DNA of 52,901 nt, from NCBI GenBank assembly GCA_026416055.1, contig JAOAFX010000002.1, forward strand, positions 1-52,901, given 5' to 3'. Made by a program: the position numbers and the translations under genes. The DNA comes from Caldifarciminota bacterium. GTDB taxonomy: Bacteria > Hydrothermota > Tepidihabitantia > SM23-42 > JAOAFX01. Each line of letters opens with the position of its first letter. The first letter of the stretch is position 1. The notes below the pieces were generated by a model. It did no database searches and was not told where the DNA came from. It saw only the letters and a list, made by a program, of their open reading frames with translations. Below are positions 25,252 to 35,085 of this stretch, piece after piece.

Positions 25252-26520
25252 CTACTCAATATATTCAAGCCCGTCCATATAAGGTCTAAGCACTTCTGGT
25301 ATTTTAATCCTTCCATCCTGGGTTTGATAATTTTCCACGATGCCTATAAATGTTCGGGGTGTTGCAAGTCCTGAACCATTAATGGTATAGACATAATCGA
25401 CACCACCTGTAGATTTCCGATAGCGTATCATTGCCCTGCGCGCCTGGTATTGTTCATAACAGCTTACTGAAGAGACCTCAAGCCATTCACCCATACCAGG
25501 TGCATAGACCTCAATATCATAAGTCTTGGCTGATGCAAAGGTCATATCCCCTGTACACAGAAGCATGATACGATAAGGAAGTCCGAGGAGTTTCACCACT
25601 TCCTCAGCATCGTTTAAAAGTTTTTCAAACTCCTCATACCCTGTTTCTGGAGTCGTGTATTTTACCAGTTCAACTTTATTAAACTGATGGACACGGGTTA
25701 TACCCCTGACTTCTTTCCCATAGGAACCGGCTTCACGACGAAAACAGGGAGTATAGGCAACATAACATATCGGCAAATTTTTCTCCGGTATTATCTCCTC
25801 CCTGTGGATATTGGTCAGGGGAACCTCGGCTGTAGGAATGAGATAGAAATCATCATCCCGGCATTTGTACATCTCTTTTTCCAGACGAGGCAATTGTCCG
25901 GTACCAAAAAAACAATCAGGATTATTCAGAATAGGTGGAAAAATTTCTTTATATCCATGCTTTTTTGTATGTAAATCGAGAAAAAAATTTATTAGTGCCC
26001 TTTCTAATTTTGCACCGAGGCCCTTGTAGAGAATAAATCTTGAACCCGAAAGTTTTGGCGCCCTTTTTATATCAAGGATGTCAAGGGCTTCGCAGATTTC
26101 CCAGTGAGGTATGGGTTTAAACTCATACTCAGGTGGTTCACGCAAACCACGGATGAATTTATTATCTGCATTGGTCTTTCCAACAGGAACTGTGGCATGT
26201 GGAATATTGGGAAGTAATGCCATCAATTCATTAAATTTCTCTTCAACAATTTTTAATCTTTCCTCAAATTCTTTTATTTTATCACCAATTATGCGTGCCT
26301 TTTCCATCAATGTTGATGCATCTTTTTTTTCTTGTTTCAGCCGACCCACATCTTCTGATAGTTTATTTCTCTCTTTCCTGAGATTATCGATTTCAGTGAT
26401 GATATTTCGTCTTTTTCTATCTATTTCAAGCAATTCATCAAGGTCAAATTCTACACCACGGCTCAGGAGTGCCTGGCGTATAAGTTCAGGATTTTCCCTC
26501 AGCAACTTCAAATCAATCAT
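25252..26520 (-). CDS. serS: Seryl-tRNA synthetase
   Basis: This 422-residue class II synthetase begins MIDLKLLRENPE. It has the long antiparallel coiled-coil tRNA-binding arm at about residues 30-105, then the catalytic core with motif 2 (FRREAGSYGKE ... HQFNKVE) and motif 3 (GSGLATPRTFIGIVENYQ). It has its own promoter, with the ATG 6 nt past the -10 box, so the mRNA should be leaderless. It lies downstream of the amino-acid superoperon but looks independently transcribed. Confidence 0.97.
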   Translation of the reverse strand: MIDLKLLRENPELIRQALLSRGVEFDLDELLEIDRKRRNIITEIDNLRKERNKLSEDVGRLKQEKKDASTLMEKARIIGDKIKEFEERLKIVEEKFNELMALLPNIPHATVPVGKTNADNKFIRGLREPPEYEFKPIPHWEICEALDILDIKRAPKLSGSRFILYKGLGAKLERALINFFLDLHTKKHGYKEIFPPILNNPDCFFGTGQLPRLEKEMYKCRDDDFYLIPTAEVPLTNIHREEIIPEKNLPICYVAYTPCFRREAGSYGKEVRGITRVHQFNKVELVKYTTPETGYEEFEKLLNDAEEVVKLLGLPYRIMLLCTGDMTFASAKTYDIEVYAPGMGEWLEVSSVSCYEQYQARRAMIRYRKSTGGVDYVYTINGSGLATPRTFIGIVENYQTQDGRIKIPEVLRPYMDGLEYIE

Positions 26521-26526
26521 GTTATT

Positions 26527-26554
26527 AGTATATCCTAAACTTCGTAAAAGTCAA
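26527..26554 (-). promoter_or_regulatory. Promoter of serS
   Basis: On the minus strand, TTGACT (26549-26554) and TATACT (26527-26532) are 16 bp apart, with 6 nt from the -10 box to the ATG. A leaderless start is predicted. Confidence 0.8.
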
Positions 26555-26620
26555 CGGAAATTCCAGATGTGTGAAGTTAAAATAAAGTGTAGACTGATTA
26601 AAGCATTTATTTTACACAAA

Positions 26621-27631
26621 TCATTCCCGTCCCATTATTTTAGCTATGGCTTTTAATTCTTGCATTAGGTTTGCAAATCCATCAAAGGTTAATGACTGAG
26701 GACCATCAGATAATGCCTGTTCTGGATTATTATGGACTTCAATCATTATACCATCAGCACCGGCTGCGATCGCTGCCCGTGCCAGTGGCAGAACCATCTC
26801 CCTCTTTCCTGAAGCATGGCTCGGGTCTGCAATCACCGGGAGATGGGAAATCTTTTTTAGTTCCGGAATACTGCTTATATCAAGGGTGAACCTCGTAAAA
26901 TCGCTGAATGTCCTGATGCCACGTTCACAAAGAATCACATTTGGATTACCTTCAGCGACTATGTATTCTGCAGCAAGAAGAAATTCCTTGATTGTCGATG
27001 CCATTCCCCTTTTTAGCAAGACTGGTTTTCTGCTCTGTCCTGCCCTTTTTAACAACGCATAATTCTGCATATTCCTTGCTCCAATCTGGATTATATCGAC
27101 GTATTCTTCAACCATGGAGAATATCTCGGTATCTGTAGCCTCCGAGACAACAGGAAGTCCTGTTTCTGCCCGTGCCTTTGCAAGAATTTTCAGCCCTTCT
27201 TCACCAAGTCCCTGGAATGAATAGGGTGATGTTCTGGGTTTGAATGCACCACCCCTGAGCAAATCTGCACCGAGTGATTTCACAGCCCTAGCAATTTCAA
27301 GCATCTGTTTCTCTGATTCTACTGCACAGGGTCCTGCGATTATTACTGTTCTTTTATCACCGATTACCACATTGCCAACATTTATCTTTGTATCATCGGG
27401 CTTCATCTCCCGGCTCACCAGTTTATAAGGCTGGGTCACATGGATGATGTTTATTACGCCTTCGAGATTTTCAATCCTTCTTGTATTAACCATTTCTTTG
27501 TTGCCGGTCACACCGATTGCCACCCTCTGTGCACCCTTGATGGGATGGGGTGTAAGCCCCATCTCTTTTATAACCGCACAGACTCTTCTTATCTGTTCTT
27601 CTGTAGCATCTTTATGCATTACTACAAGCAT
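26621..27631 (-). CDS. aroF: 3-deoxy-7-phosphoheptulonate (DAHP) synthase, type I-beta with N-terminal regulatory domain
   Basis: This 336-residue enzyme makes DAHP from PEP and erythrose 4-phosphate, the entry step to chorismate. Residues 1-70 are a ferredoxin-like regulatory domain (MLVVMHKDATEEQI), as in Thermotoga-type enzymes, where it mediates feedback by Tyr or Phe. The barrel has AGPCAVES, FKPRTSPYSFQGLG, ADPSHASGKR and EVHNNPEQALSDG. It is the last gene of the 17-gene operon, 12 nt after trpA, with GGAAAGGAG. Confidence 0.95.
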   Translation of the reverse strand: MLVVMHKDATEEQIRRVCAVIKEMGLTPHPIKGAQRVAIGVTGNKEMVNTRRIENLEGVINIIHVTQPYKLVSREMKPDDTKINVGNVVIGDKRTVIIAGPCAVESEKQMLEIARAVKSLGADLLRGGAFKPRTSPYSFQGLGEEGLKILAKARAETGLPVVSEATDTEIFSMVEEYVDIIQIGARNMQNYALLKRAGQSRKPVLLKRGMASTIKEFLLAAEYIVAEGNPNVILCERGIRTFSDFTRFTLDISSIPELKKISHLPVIADPSHASGKREMVLPLARAAIAAGADGIMIEVHNNPEQALSDGPQSLTFDGFANLMQELKAIAKIMGRE

Positions 27632-27643
27632 ATACTCTCCTTT

Positions 27644-28432
27644 CTAAAGATGACCACTCACGCAACTTCTTATCGTTGCCTCTTTAAATTTTTTGAGGTA
27701 AAGATTTAAATCTTCCCGATTTTGGATAATCTCAATCAATCTGCTGCCAATTACTACACCATCAACAAACCTGCTCAATGCCTTTATCTGGTCGGTATCA
27801 GATATTCCAAAACCAACCACAACCGGCTTTTTCACAATCGATTTTACTTTTTTTACAAATGAAAAAAGGTCTGCGGGCAGTCTTTCTCTCGCGCCGGTTG
27901 TGCCAGTAACTGATACGCAGTATACAAATCCTTCTGATATTTCACCAATCATTTTTATTCTTTTCTCATCTGATGTCGGAGCAATCAGATAGATTAAATC
28001 AATGGCATATCTCTGTGCTGAATCCCTCAATATGCCGGATTCCTCAATGACAAGATCAGGGACGATAAGCCCTGATGTACCTGCTGCCTTCATTTTTTTA
28101 AAGAATTTCTCGACCCCAAATGCGATTATGGGATTGAGGTAGGACATAAAAATAATTGGCTTTCCAAGATTTAGTGGTTCTATCATTCCGAAAATCTTCG
28201 ATATGCTTATACCATTTTTTAGAGCACAATACGACGAATATTGAATCGTCCTGCCATCGGCGATCGGATCTGAAAAAGGAATTCCAATCTCAATCATATC
28301 TGCGTATCGGGCGAGGGTTCTGATATAATCGATTGATGATTCAATCCCTGGATAACCTGCGGTGATATAGGTGATGAGTGCTGACTCATTCCTTTCAGCA
28401 AGATTTTTAAATACCCCGGCAATCCTGCTCAT
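27644..28432 (-). CDS. trpA: Tryptophan synthase alpha subunit
   Basis: This 262-residue TIM barrel splits indole-3-glycerol phosphate to indole. The catalytic Glu and Asp are visible in [14 protein letters not shown]. Other landmarks are [18 protein letters not shown] and [12 protein letters not shown]. Its ATG overlaps the trpB stop by 4 nt. The order trpB-trpA is kept within a cluster otherwise mixed with aro genes. Confidence 0.96.
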   Translation of the reverse strand: MSRIAGVFKNLAERNESALITYITAGYPGIESSIDYIRTLARYADMIEIGIPFSDPIADGRTIQYSSYCALKNGISISKIFGMIEPLNLGKPIIFMSYLNPIIAFGVEKFFKKMKAAGTSGLIVPDLVIEESGILRDSAQRYAIDLIYLIAPTSDEKRIKMIGEISEGFVYCVSVTGTTGARERLPADLFSFVKKVKSIVKKPVVVGFGISDTDQIKALSRFVDGVVIGSRLIEIIQNREDLNLYLKKFKEATIRSCVSGHL

Positions 28433-29607
28433 TCTACACCTTCCATAATCCCCAAATCCTTGTCTCCCCTTCCTGAAAGGTTAATGATGCTAATATTATC
28501 ATCAGACATCTTCTTCGCCTCACAGATTCCGACATAGACCGCATGGGCACTCTCGAGCGCCGGAATTATACCCTCGGTCTCTGATAGAATTTTGAAGGCA
28601 TGGATAGCATCCCGGTCACGACAATGGGTATAATTTACCCGTTTGCTTGTCTTCAGGTATGCATGTTCAGGACCAACACCAGGATAATCAAGGCCGGGTG
28701 CAATGGAATGGGTCGGCATGATCTGTCCATCCTTATCCTGGAGTACAAAACTCATTGTGCCATGGAGCACACCAATCTTGCCCTTTGCCAGGGTTGCTGA
28801 GTGCTTGCCTGAATAAAGTCCCAGTCCACCAGCTTCAACCCCGAGCAATTTTACTTTTGTATCAAGGAATGGATAAAAAAATCCAATTGCATTACTGCCA
28901 CCACCGACACAGGCTATGAGAATATCAGGCATCCTTCCCGCTATCTCTTTTATCTGCTGTCTGGTTTCATGCCCGATTATAGATTGAAAATCCCTCACCA
29001 TAACCGGATAAGGATGTGGACCAACGACTGAGCCGAGGCAATAATAAGTAGTCCTGACATTCGTAACCCAGTCCCTTATCGCCTCATTTATCGCATCCTT
29101 CAGTGTTCTGCTACCTGAATCTACCACCCTCACCTCAGCACCAAGGAGTTTCATCTTGAGTATATTCACCCGCTGCCGTTCCATATCCTTTCTTCCCATG
29201 TATACCACGCATTCCAGACCGAGCACTGCACAGGCAGTCGCAGTTGCAACCCCGTGCTGTCCAGCACCGGTCTCGGCAATGATTCTTTTTTTACCCATTT
29301 TCTTTGCCAGAAGAACCTGACCGAGTGTATTATTTATCTTATGCGCACCGGTGTGGAGCAAATCTTCACGCTTGAGGAATATCCTTGCACCCTTAAATCT
29401 TTCCGAAAGATTACGGGCAAAATATAACGGTGTAGGTCTCCCTGCATAATTTTTCAAGTAGTAATCCAGTTCTTTTTTGAAATCCTTATCTTCCTTTAAA
29501 GTCCTGTAAGCATCCTCGAGCTCTTTCAAAGCCGGCATCAATGTCTCTGGAATGAATCTGCCTCCAAAGTTTCCAAAATAACCATTTTTATCAGGCAGAT
29601 GATACAT
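28429..29607 (-). CDS. trpB: Tryptophan synthase beta subunit
   Basis: This 392-residue PLP enzyme joins indole and serine. Landmarks are [14 protein letters not shown], the PLP-lysine motif [22 protein letters not shown], the phosphate-binding GGGSNAIG, and NLSGRGDKD at the end. The open frame extends 30 codons further upstream into aroQ. The ATG at 29607 is preferred because it gives [16 protein letters not shown], the family start, with AGGAG 6 nt upstream. It overlaps aroQ by 17 nt. Confidence 0.95.
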   Translation of the reverse strand: MYHLPDKNGYFGNFGGRFIPETLMPALKELEDAYRTLKEDKDFKKELDYYLKNYAGRPTPLYFARNLSERFKGARIFLKREDLLHTGAHKINNTLGQVLLAKKMGKKRIIAETGAGQHGVATATACAVLGLECVVYMGRKDMERQRVNILKMKLLGAEVRVVDSGSRTLKDAINEAIRDWVTNVRTTYYCLGSVVGPHPYPVMVRDFQSIIGHETRQQIKEIAGRMPDILIACVGGGSNAIGFFYPFLDTKVKLLGVEAGGLGLYSGKHSATLAKGKIGVLHGTMSFVLQDKDGQIMPTHSIAPGLDYPGVGPEHAYLKTSKRVNYTHCRDRDAIHAFKILSETEGIIPALESAHAVYVGICEAKKMSDDNISIINLSGRGDKDLGIMEGVE

Positions 29608-30040
29608 CCACATCTCCTGTTTGTAGAAAAAATTCGAGTGCCAGGATATATCCATACCAGGAAAGTCCGGTAATCTGTCCAATACATACCGGTGCAATCA
29701 AACTCTTGTGCCTGAATGTCTCGCGCGCATAGATATTGCTGATGTGGACCTCAATCGCTTTTATCTTCGTCGCCTCAATAGCATCCCGGATTGCTATCGA
29801 TGTGTGTGTATAAGCACCTGGATTTATCACCAGTCCATCATAACCTTCTGCCTTATGTATCATACCAACAATCTCACCTTCAGAATTTGACTGGTGGATA
29901 TCGATTTTTATACCTTTCTTTTCTGCGTATTCATTTATCCGGTGATTGATCTCTTCAAGAGAAAGATTTCCATAGATTTCATTTTTTCTCTTTCCCAGAA
30001 GATTCAAATTTGGACCATGGATTAATAAAATTTTCGGCAT
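29591..30040 (-). CDS. aroQ: 3-dehydroquinate dehydratase, type II
   Basis: This 149-residue protein is a dodecameric type II dehydroquinase by motif: [15 protein letters not shown] at the start, [37 protein letters not shown], and [15 protein letters not shown]. It makes 3-dehydroshikimate. It overlaps the AroKB C-terminus by 19 nt and trpB by 17 nt. Confidence 0.97.
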   Translation of the reverse strand: MPKILLIHGPNLNLLGKRKNEIYGNLSLEEINHRINEYAEKKGIKIDIHQSNSEGEIVGMIHKAEGYDGLVINPGAYTHTSIAIRDAIEATKIKAIEVHISNIYARETFRHKSLIAPVCIGQITGLSWYGYILALEFFLQTGDVDVSSA

Positions 30041-31572
30041 GAAACCTCCTTTACCCTTACCCTGCCGATTTTCTCAAATACCGGCATCCTGATAAATTTA
30101 CCTGAGGCTTTTTTATCCCGATGGATTAATTCTTTTATACTCCTTTTTATCTCTTCAGGAATATCGCACGGAAGGTTATACTTTTTCAGTAAATCTATGA
30201 TGATCTGTAAATCTTTTTTATTTCGGCTTAAAAGATTTATCTCTTCAACCATTCCCATTGCCACGGCTTCACCATGGGAAAATTTTTTATACCCGGTGAT
30301 GGTCTCAATTGTATGTCCAATGGTATGGCCGAAGTTTAAAACTTCACGAATACCTTTCTCTTCAGTCTCATCCCTTTTGATGATTGAACATTTAATTGCT
30401 ACACACCTCCGAACAATTTCAAAAAGAATCTTTATTTCCCGGTTCAAAAGTGCCTGCCTTTTATTTTGTAGTATTTCAAAGAGCTTCCGCGAGTTTATCA
30501 CACCATATTTAATCGCCTCAGCGATCCCGTTTAAAAACTCCCGCTCAGAAAGGGTTGTCAGTCTTTTAAGGTCGCACAGGACCATCTCGGGCTGGTAGAA
30601 TGTGCCGAGCATATTCTTGCCATAAACTGTATCGATACCGGTCTTTCCACCGATCGCAGCATCAATCTGGGCCAAGAGTGTTGTAGGGATATGGATAAGG
30701 CCGCATCCGCGCTTAAAGGTCGAGGCAACAAAACCAGCAATATCGTTTATAACCCCGCCGCCCAGAGAGATGATAAAATCACGGCGCTGGAAATCCGTGC
30801 GGAAAAGGTAATCGTATATCTTCCAGACCGTTTTGAAATTCTTATATCTCTCACCATCAGGAATGATAATATATTCAACCCGATTCAGATTTTTCTTTAA
30901 ATGCTCTGAAATACCATCGAGATAAAGTGCTCCAACGAGGGGGTTGGTGATTATCAAAACCCGTTTTTCCACAAGGGGAAGACGGTCTATGATATCAAAA
31001 CCGATTATCACTGGATATTCTTTTGTCCGGGTGGTGACCCTGATTGTTTCGCATTTTGCATAATCATCCAGTCTCTTCAGTTTTAGTCTATCTATAATCT
31101 CCAAGGCTAATATTGCAGGTTCTTTATCATCGGTGTCAAGCCTAAAATCTGCAAAATCATACATCCCTATTCTTTGCCTGTATAATCTCTCTATATCCGA
31201 AAGTTTCTTTATCAACGGTCTGTCTTCCCTGATTCCAATCCTTTTTTTCAAAATTTCCGGGCTTGCTGAGAGTTGTATAACCATTCCCATCCTTTTCAAA
31301 ATATGCCGGTTATCCGGATTGAGGACAATGCCTCCGCCTGTGGCGACGACCAGATTCTTCAAATCCTTAATCTGGTGGATAACATTTCTTTCCTGTTTCC
31401 GAAAGCAATCCTCGCCTTTCTTTGTAAATATCTCTTTCACCGGCATCTCTTCTGAAAGCTCAATCATTCTATCGGTGGATAAAAATCCCATATTCAATCT
31501 ACGGGCAAGTATCCTTCCCACGGTATCCTTGCCCGTACCCATAAATCCAATGAGAACGATATTATCAGGCAT
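30022..31572 (-). CDS. aroKB: Fused shikimate kinase / 3-dehydroquinate synthase
   Basis: This 516-residue protein has two domains. Residues 1-165 are shikimate kinase (P-loop GFMGTGKDT, TDRMIE, ATGGGIVL, REDRPL). Residues about 172-516 are dehydroquinate synthase (IPDGERYKN, SLGGGVINDIAGF, GGKTGID, metal ligands in EAIKYG, NFGHTIGHTIE and SHGEAVAMG). The P-loop has Asp where Ser or Thr normally follows the Lys. The two steps flank AroQ and AroE in the pathway. A comparable AroKB fusion is known from Thermotoga. It overlaps aroC and aroQ. Confidence 0.94.
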   Translation of the reverse strand: MPDNIVLIGFMGTGKDTVGRILARRLNMGFLSTDRMIELSEEMPVKEIFTKKGEDCFRKQERNVIHQIKDLKNLVVATGGGIVLNPDNRHILKRMGMVIQLSASPEILKKRIGIREDRPLIKKLSDIERLYRQRIGMYDFADFRLDTDDKEPAILALEIIDRLKLKRLDDYAKCETIRVTTRTKEYPVIIGFDIIDRLPLVEKRVLIITNPLVGALYLDGISEHLKKNLNRVEYIIIPDGERYKNFKTVWKIYDYLFRTDFQRRDFIISLGGGVINDIAGFVASTFKRGCGLIHIPTTLLAQIDAAIGGKTGIDTVYGKNMLGTFYQPEMVLCDLKRLTTLSEREFLNGIAEAIKYGVINSRKLFEILQNKRQALLNREIKILFEIVRRCVAIKCSIIKRDETEEKGIREVLNFGHTIGHTIETITGYKKFSHGEAVAMGMVEEINLLSRNKKDLQIIIDLLKKYNLPCDIPEEIKRSIKELIHRDKKASGKFIRMPVFEKIGRVRVKEVSCRKFY

Positions 31573-32629
31573 TCTTTATCCTTTTTATGTACACCTGGTA
31601 ATTCTTTTTCATATCAGCAAGCGAATCACCGCCAAATTTTTCGCAAAATGCATCGGCAAGAACATAAGCAAGCATCGATTCACCAATAACCCCAATCGCT
31701 TCAATCACACAGACATCAGCCCTTAGCGCAGGTGCCAGAGTTTTCTGTTTGGTCTCGATGTTGACTGATTCGAGTGGTTTTTTGAGTGTCGGGATTGGCT
31801 TTGCATAAAGCCTTACGAAAATCCTCTCACCATTGCTTACACCACCTTCTATACCGCCGGCATTGTTCGTCATTCTATAAAATCCTTTCTTTTTACTAAA
31901 AAATATTGCATCATGAACTCTGGAACCGAATGACCGGGAACTCTTTATCGCTTCACCTATCTCAATCCCTTTCACTGATGGAATTGAAAGCATCGCCATA
32001 CCGATACGGGCGTCAAGCCTTTTATCATACTGTATATAACTTCCCAGCCCCGGACATACATTATCGGCATAGATTTCCACAACCCCGCCCAGTGTATCAC
32101 CTATCCTGCGGGCATATTTAACCATTCTATCCATACCAGTCCTGTCTGTAGCACGACCCACAGACAAAACCTTTGAACCGATTGATATCCCGAATTCCTT
32201 CAAAAACAATTTGAATACAGCACCTGATGCCACCCTTGCCACTGTCTCACGGGCTGAAGCCCGCTCTGCAACATCTTTCACATCAAAAAATCCAAACTTC
32301 AACATACCAGGAAGGTCAGCATGCCCGGGTCTGGGAACGAATATCTTTCCATTCCCTGTGTCTACAAGATACTCTTCTTTACGGTAATCAACATTCTTTA
32401 ACAGGAATGCTACCGGTGAGCCGATCGTTCTGCCCATGCGTACACCTGCAAGGAGTTCTGCATAATCACTTTCTAATCCCATACGCTCACCCCTTCCTTT
32501 ACCGGACTGGCGCCTTTTCAACTCATCATTTATGAAATTCAGATCTATCTTTAAACCTGCTGGTAATCCATCGATTATAACTGAAAATCCCTTACCATGT
32601 GATTCACCTGCAGTCAGGATTCTGATCAT
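31565..32629 (-). CDS. aroC: Chorismate synthase
   Basis: This 354-residue FMN-dependent enzyme converts EPSP to chorismate. Signatures are TAGESHGKGF at the start, RRQSGKGRGERM, the RASARETVARVASGA motif, and GGIEGGVSNGERI near the end. The length is normal. It overlaps aroE by 4 nt and aroKB by 8 nt. The enzyme for the preceding step, EPSP synthase (AroA), is not in this operon. Confidence 0.97.
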   Translation of the reverse strand: MIRILTAGESHGKGFSVIIDGLPAGLKIDLNFINDELKRRQSGKGRGERMGLESDYAELLAGVRMGRTIGSPVAFLLKNVDYRKEEYLVDTGNGKIFVPRPGHADLPGMLKFGFFDVKDVAERASARETVARVASGAVFKLFLKEFGISIGSKVLSVGRATDRTGMDRMVKYARRIGDTLGGVVEIYADNVCPGLGSYIQYDKRLDARIGMAMLSIPSVKGIEIGEAIKSSRSFGSRVHDAIFFSKKKGFYRMTNNAGGIEGGVSNGERIFVRLYAKPIPTLKKPLESVNIETKQKTLAPALRADVCVIEAIGVIGESMLAYVLADAFCEKFGGDSLADMKKNYQVYIKRIKNA

Positions 32630-33402
32630 TTATACCTCCTTTTTATTACCTCCAGTACTATCTTTAATGGCAATCTCTTCTGAGTCCAGATACTGAATGA
32701 ATAAGCAGCTTGATAGACCAGCATCTCAGTTCCATCTATAATTTTAATATTCTTTCTGCGCATGAGAGGGAACTGATAATTTGTATCATAAAAAATGCTA
32801 TCCTTATTTAAATAAGGAATGATCCAGTACTGGGCATCGACCGATGTAGCATTTATTACTACATTCATCTTGTCTACTATTCTGGAGATTTCCGCGAAAT
32901 CAATGATCTCTGCATTATACTTTTTTTTGAAAAACTGCGTTTTTTCTTTAGTCCGATTGGCAACAAATAAGATTTCGGGATTTTGCCTCACAATTGCATA
33001 AATAATGGCACGGGCAACTCCACCCGCACCGATCAGAAGAATCTTTTTTCTTGCTAAATTCACCCTGTGCCTTCTAATGGATTTAATAAAACCTAAAACA
33101 TCGGTATTAAATCCAAATAATCGACGATCTTTTATTTTCACCGTGTTGACCGCACCAATATCTTTTGCCGGTTTGTTTATTCCATCAAGGTATTTCAGGA
33201 TTCTAACTTTATATGGATTGGTTACATTAAATCCACAAAAGCCTAACTTCTTGAGCGTCTCTATAACCAGTCCGAAATCTTCTTCAGGAACAGAGAGTGG
33301 AAAGTAACGGCCTTTTAGCCCCAGGACTTCAAATGCTTTATTGTGGATGAATGGTGAGAGTGTCTTCTTGAGTGGATAACCGATAACACCGGTCAGATAC
33401 AT
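32626..33402 (-). CDS. aroE: Shikimate dehydrogenase
   Basis: This 258-residue protein has the substrate domain motifs LSPFIHNKAF, NVTNPYK (catalytic Lys) and GAVNTVK, then FGFNTDVLGF. The NADP-binding part has LIGAGGVARA and ANRTKEK. The usual NATPxG reads NATSVDA, and the C-terminal helix motif is diverged. It still fits the length and position for reduction of dehydroshikimate. It overlaps trpF by 10 nt. Confidence 0.92.
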   Translation of the reverse strand: MYLTGVIGYPLKKTLSPFIHNKAFEVLGLKGRYFPLSVPEEDFGLVIETLKKLGFCGFNVTNPYKVRILKYLDGINKPAKDIGAVNTVKIKDRRLFGFNTDVLGFIKSIRRHRVNLARKKILLIGAGGVARAIIYAIVRQNPEILFVANRTKEKTQFFKKKYNAEIIDFAEISRIVDKMNVVINATSVDAQYWIIPYLNKDSIFYDTNYQFPLMRRKNIKIIDGTEMLVYQAAYSFSIWTQKRLPLKIVLEVIKRRYK

Positions 33403-34007
33403 GCCCTTACCTCCTTTATGAATGCTTTTAATCTATCAGGATCTTTTTTACCCGGAAATTTTTCAACCCCGGAACAGACATCAACACCGTAAGGTTTCAC
33501 CAGTTTTATAGCCATCTTCACATTCTCTGGATTCAAACCACCACCGATGATTATTGTGCCCTTGATGCCCTTAATCATATTCCAGTCAAAGACCCGGCCG
33601 CTTCCCTCACCTGGGTCGAATAGATATGCAGGGACCGTGTATTCTTCCATGATTTCTGTTATCCTTTCAATTGTAGAATTCTCGTCAATCTTTATGCGCT
33701 TGATCAATCGCACTCTCTTTATCTGATTGCAATACGCTGGTGGCTCATTCCCATGGAGCTGTACAGCATCAATGCCACATATCTCAATTATTCTATTGAC
33801 TGTATCAAGTGGCGCATCCTTGAATACACCGACCGTAGTAATAAACGGTGGTAAGTGTTGAATAATATACCTCACCCTTTCAGGCTCTACCTTCCTCGGT
33901 GATGATGCAAAGATAAAACCAAGGGCATCAGCACCTGATTCTGAAGCAAGAAGGGCATCTTCAAGATTGGTTATACCACAGATCTTTATCTTAATATTCA
34001 TCTTCAT
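33393..34007 (-). CDS. trpF: Phosphoribosylanthranilate isomerase
   Basis: This TIM barrel of about 204 residues has the catalytic Cys in IKICGIT, then GADALGFIFA, SPRKVEP, VQLHGNE, and the phosphate-binding IIIGGGLNPENV and GVDVCSGVE. It isomerises PRA to CdRP in tryptophan synthesis. Three starts are possible (GTG 34022, ATG 34007, ATG 34001). ATG 34007 is given because an AAGGTG lies about 12 nt upstream, but the choice is weak. It overlaps the tyrA stop. Confidence 0.94.
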   Translation of the reverse strand: MKMNIKIKICGITNLEDALLASESGADALGFIFASSPRKVEPERVRYIIQHLPPFITTVGVFKDAPLDTVNRIIEICGIDAVQLHGNEPPAYCNQIKRVRLIKRIKIDENSTIERITEIMEEYTVPAYLFDPGEGSGRVFDWNMIKGIKGTIIIGGGLNPENVKMAIKLVKPYGVDVCSGVEKFPGKKDPDRLKAFIKEVRACI

Positions 34008-35085
34008 CGAGATATTGGGCACCTTTCTGAAAGAGTTTTATAAAATCATCTCTTGCACCGCCCTGGATGAGGTCTATCAGGTGATCGAGACTTTCTCTTA
34101 AATGGTGATACAGCCTGCAGCTGTAAGGGTTTAGGGACTGGATTTCAAAATATAATTCAGGATTTTCGTTTATCACACTCTTTGCCGTCTCCATCTGGGC
34201 GCTGAAGGTTGTGCTCGCCACCTTTGTCAATTCTTTAAAACTATAGCCACTATCCATAAGATTTTTGATGAAAAGAATGTTGATGAGGTGGGAAAGTCCG
34301 AGGATATAAGAAATTATACGGTCATGCTCTTCAAAAGAGAGATTTATAAGACTGACTGCGGTATCCTTGAAGAATCCCGAAATTTTTTCGTTCGCTTCAG
34401 GACATCCACAATCGCAGATGCAGATAACCTTGTCATTAAGGGTATGGCATGCAGGTCCGAACATCGGATGGATGCTTGTTATTTTCATTTTATTCTTTAT
34501 TGCTTCTTTTATTGCTTTAATCATATGGCTCTTCACGCTTGCAATGTCGGCAATAATCCCCCGATAATTTAATTCTGTAAGATTGAAAATAATCTCTGGA
34601 ACGGTTTGTAACGGTGTTGTTATGATCACGATTGATTTTTTGTCCAGTGAAGATTTGATATCACGGTAATATTTAAAACCTTTAATTCCTTCGGGTTTTA
34701 TATCCTGGATTGCAACCCGGTGTCCCTGATTCTGAAAGAAATATGCAAACCATTTCCCCATGGCACCGAGTCCACCGATGATAAGAATATCTTCTTTCTT
34801 GCCACCATATGCCGAATAATGGAGTCGCTCCTGCTGGAATCTTGAGTGTTCAATTATCCTGGTGATGAGCATCCTTGTAAAATTCACATCCAGCCCTCTT
34901 CTTCCTGCATGATTGATTGCATTTCCAATAACATCCTTTTCCACGCTCCAGTCCCGCAGTGGAATGCCGGCTTTCTTTTTCAGCCGGCCAATCTCTTTGC
35001 TGAGTTCAATCCTTTTTTTGATTAAATCCAGAATCTCGCAATCGATCTTTTTTATATTTTTTCTCAAATCATTCAGCCGATCCAT
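33991..35085 (-). CDS. tyrA: Bifunctional chorismate mutase / prephenate dehydrogenase
   Basis: In this 364-residue protein, residues 1-90 are an AroQ-class chorismate mutase (LRKNIKKIDCEILDLIKKRIEL, EKDVI, RIIEHSR). Residues about 97-364 are a prephenate dehydrogenase (IIGGLGAMGKWFAYFF, DIASVKS, SIHPMFGP). This is the layout of enterobacterial T-protein (about 373 residues). It leads chorismate towards tyrosine, and its mutase also supplies prephenate for phenylalanine. No prephenate dehydratase lies in the window. It overlaps trpC by 13 nt. Confidence 0.93.
   Translation of the reverse strand: MDRLNDLRKNIKKIDCEILDLIKKRIELSKEIGRLKKKAGIPLRDWSVEKDVIGNAINHAGRRGLDVNFTRMLITRIIEHSRFQQERLHYSAYGGKKEDILIIGGLGAMGKWFAYFFQNQGHRVAIQDIKPEGIKGFKYYRDIKSSLDKKSIVIITTPLQTVPEIIFNLTELNYRGIIADIASVKSHMIKAIKEAIKNKMKITSIHPMFGPACHTLNDKVICICDCGCPEANEKISGFFKDTAVSLINLSFEEHDRIISYILGLSHLINILFIKNLMDSGYSFKELTKVASTTFSAQMETAKSVINENPELYFEIQSLNPYSCRLYHHLRESLDHLIDLIQGGARDDFIKLFQKGAQYLDEDEY

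Noticed and set aside
25238-25257. Terminator between rluD and serS
   Set aside because: Only a 5-6 bp AT-only stem (AGAAT/ATTCT) without a T-run. Too weak to call.
26521-26620. Terminator at the end of the superoperon
   Set aside because: AAAATAAA can pair with TTTATTTT downstream of aroF, but the stem is entirely AT with a long loop. It is noted only as a weak possibility.
29608-29697. N-terminal extension of trpB by 30 codons
   Set aside because: It reads through aroQ, has no ribosome-binding site and does not match the family start. ATG 29607 has AGGAG at proper spacing.
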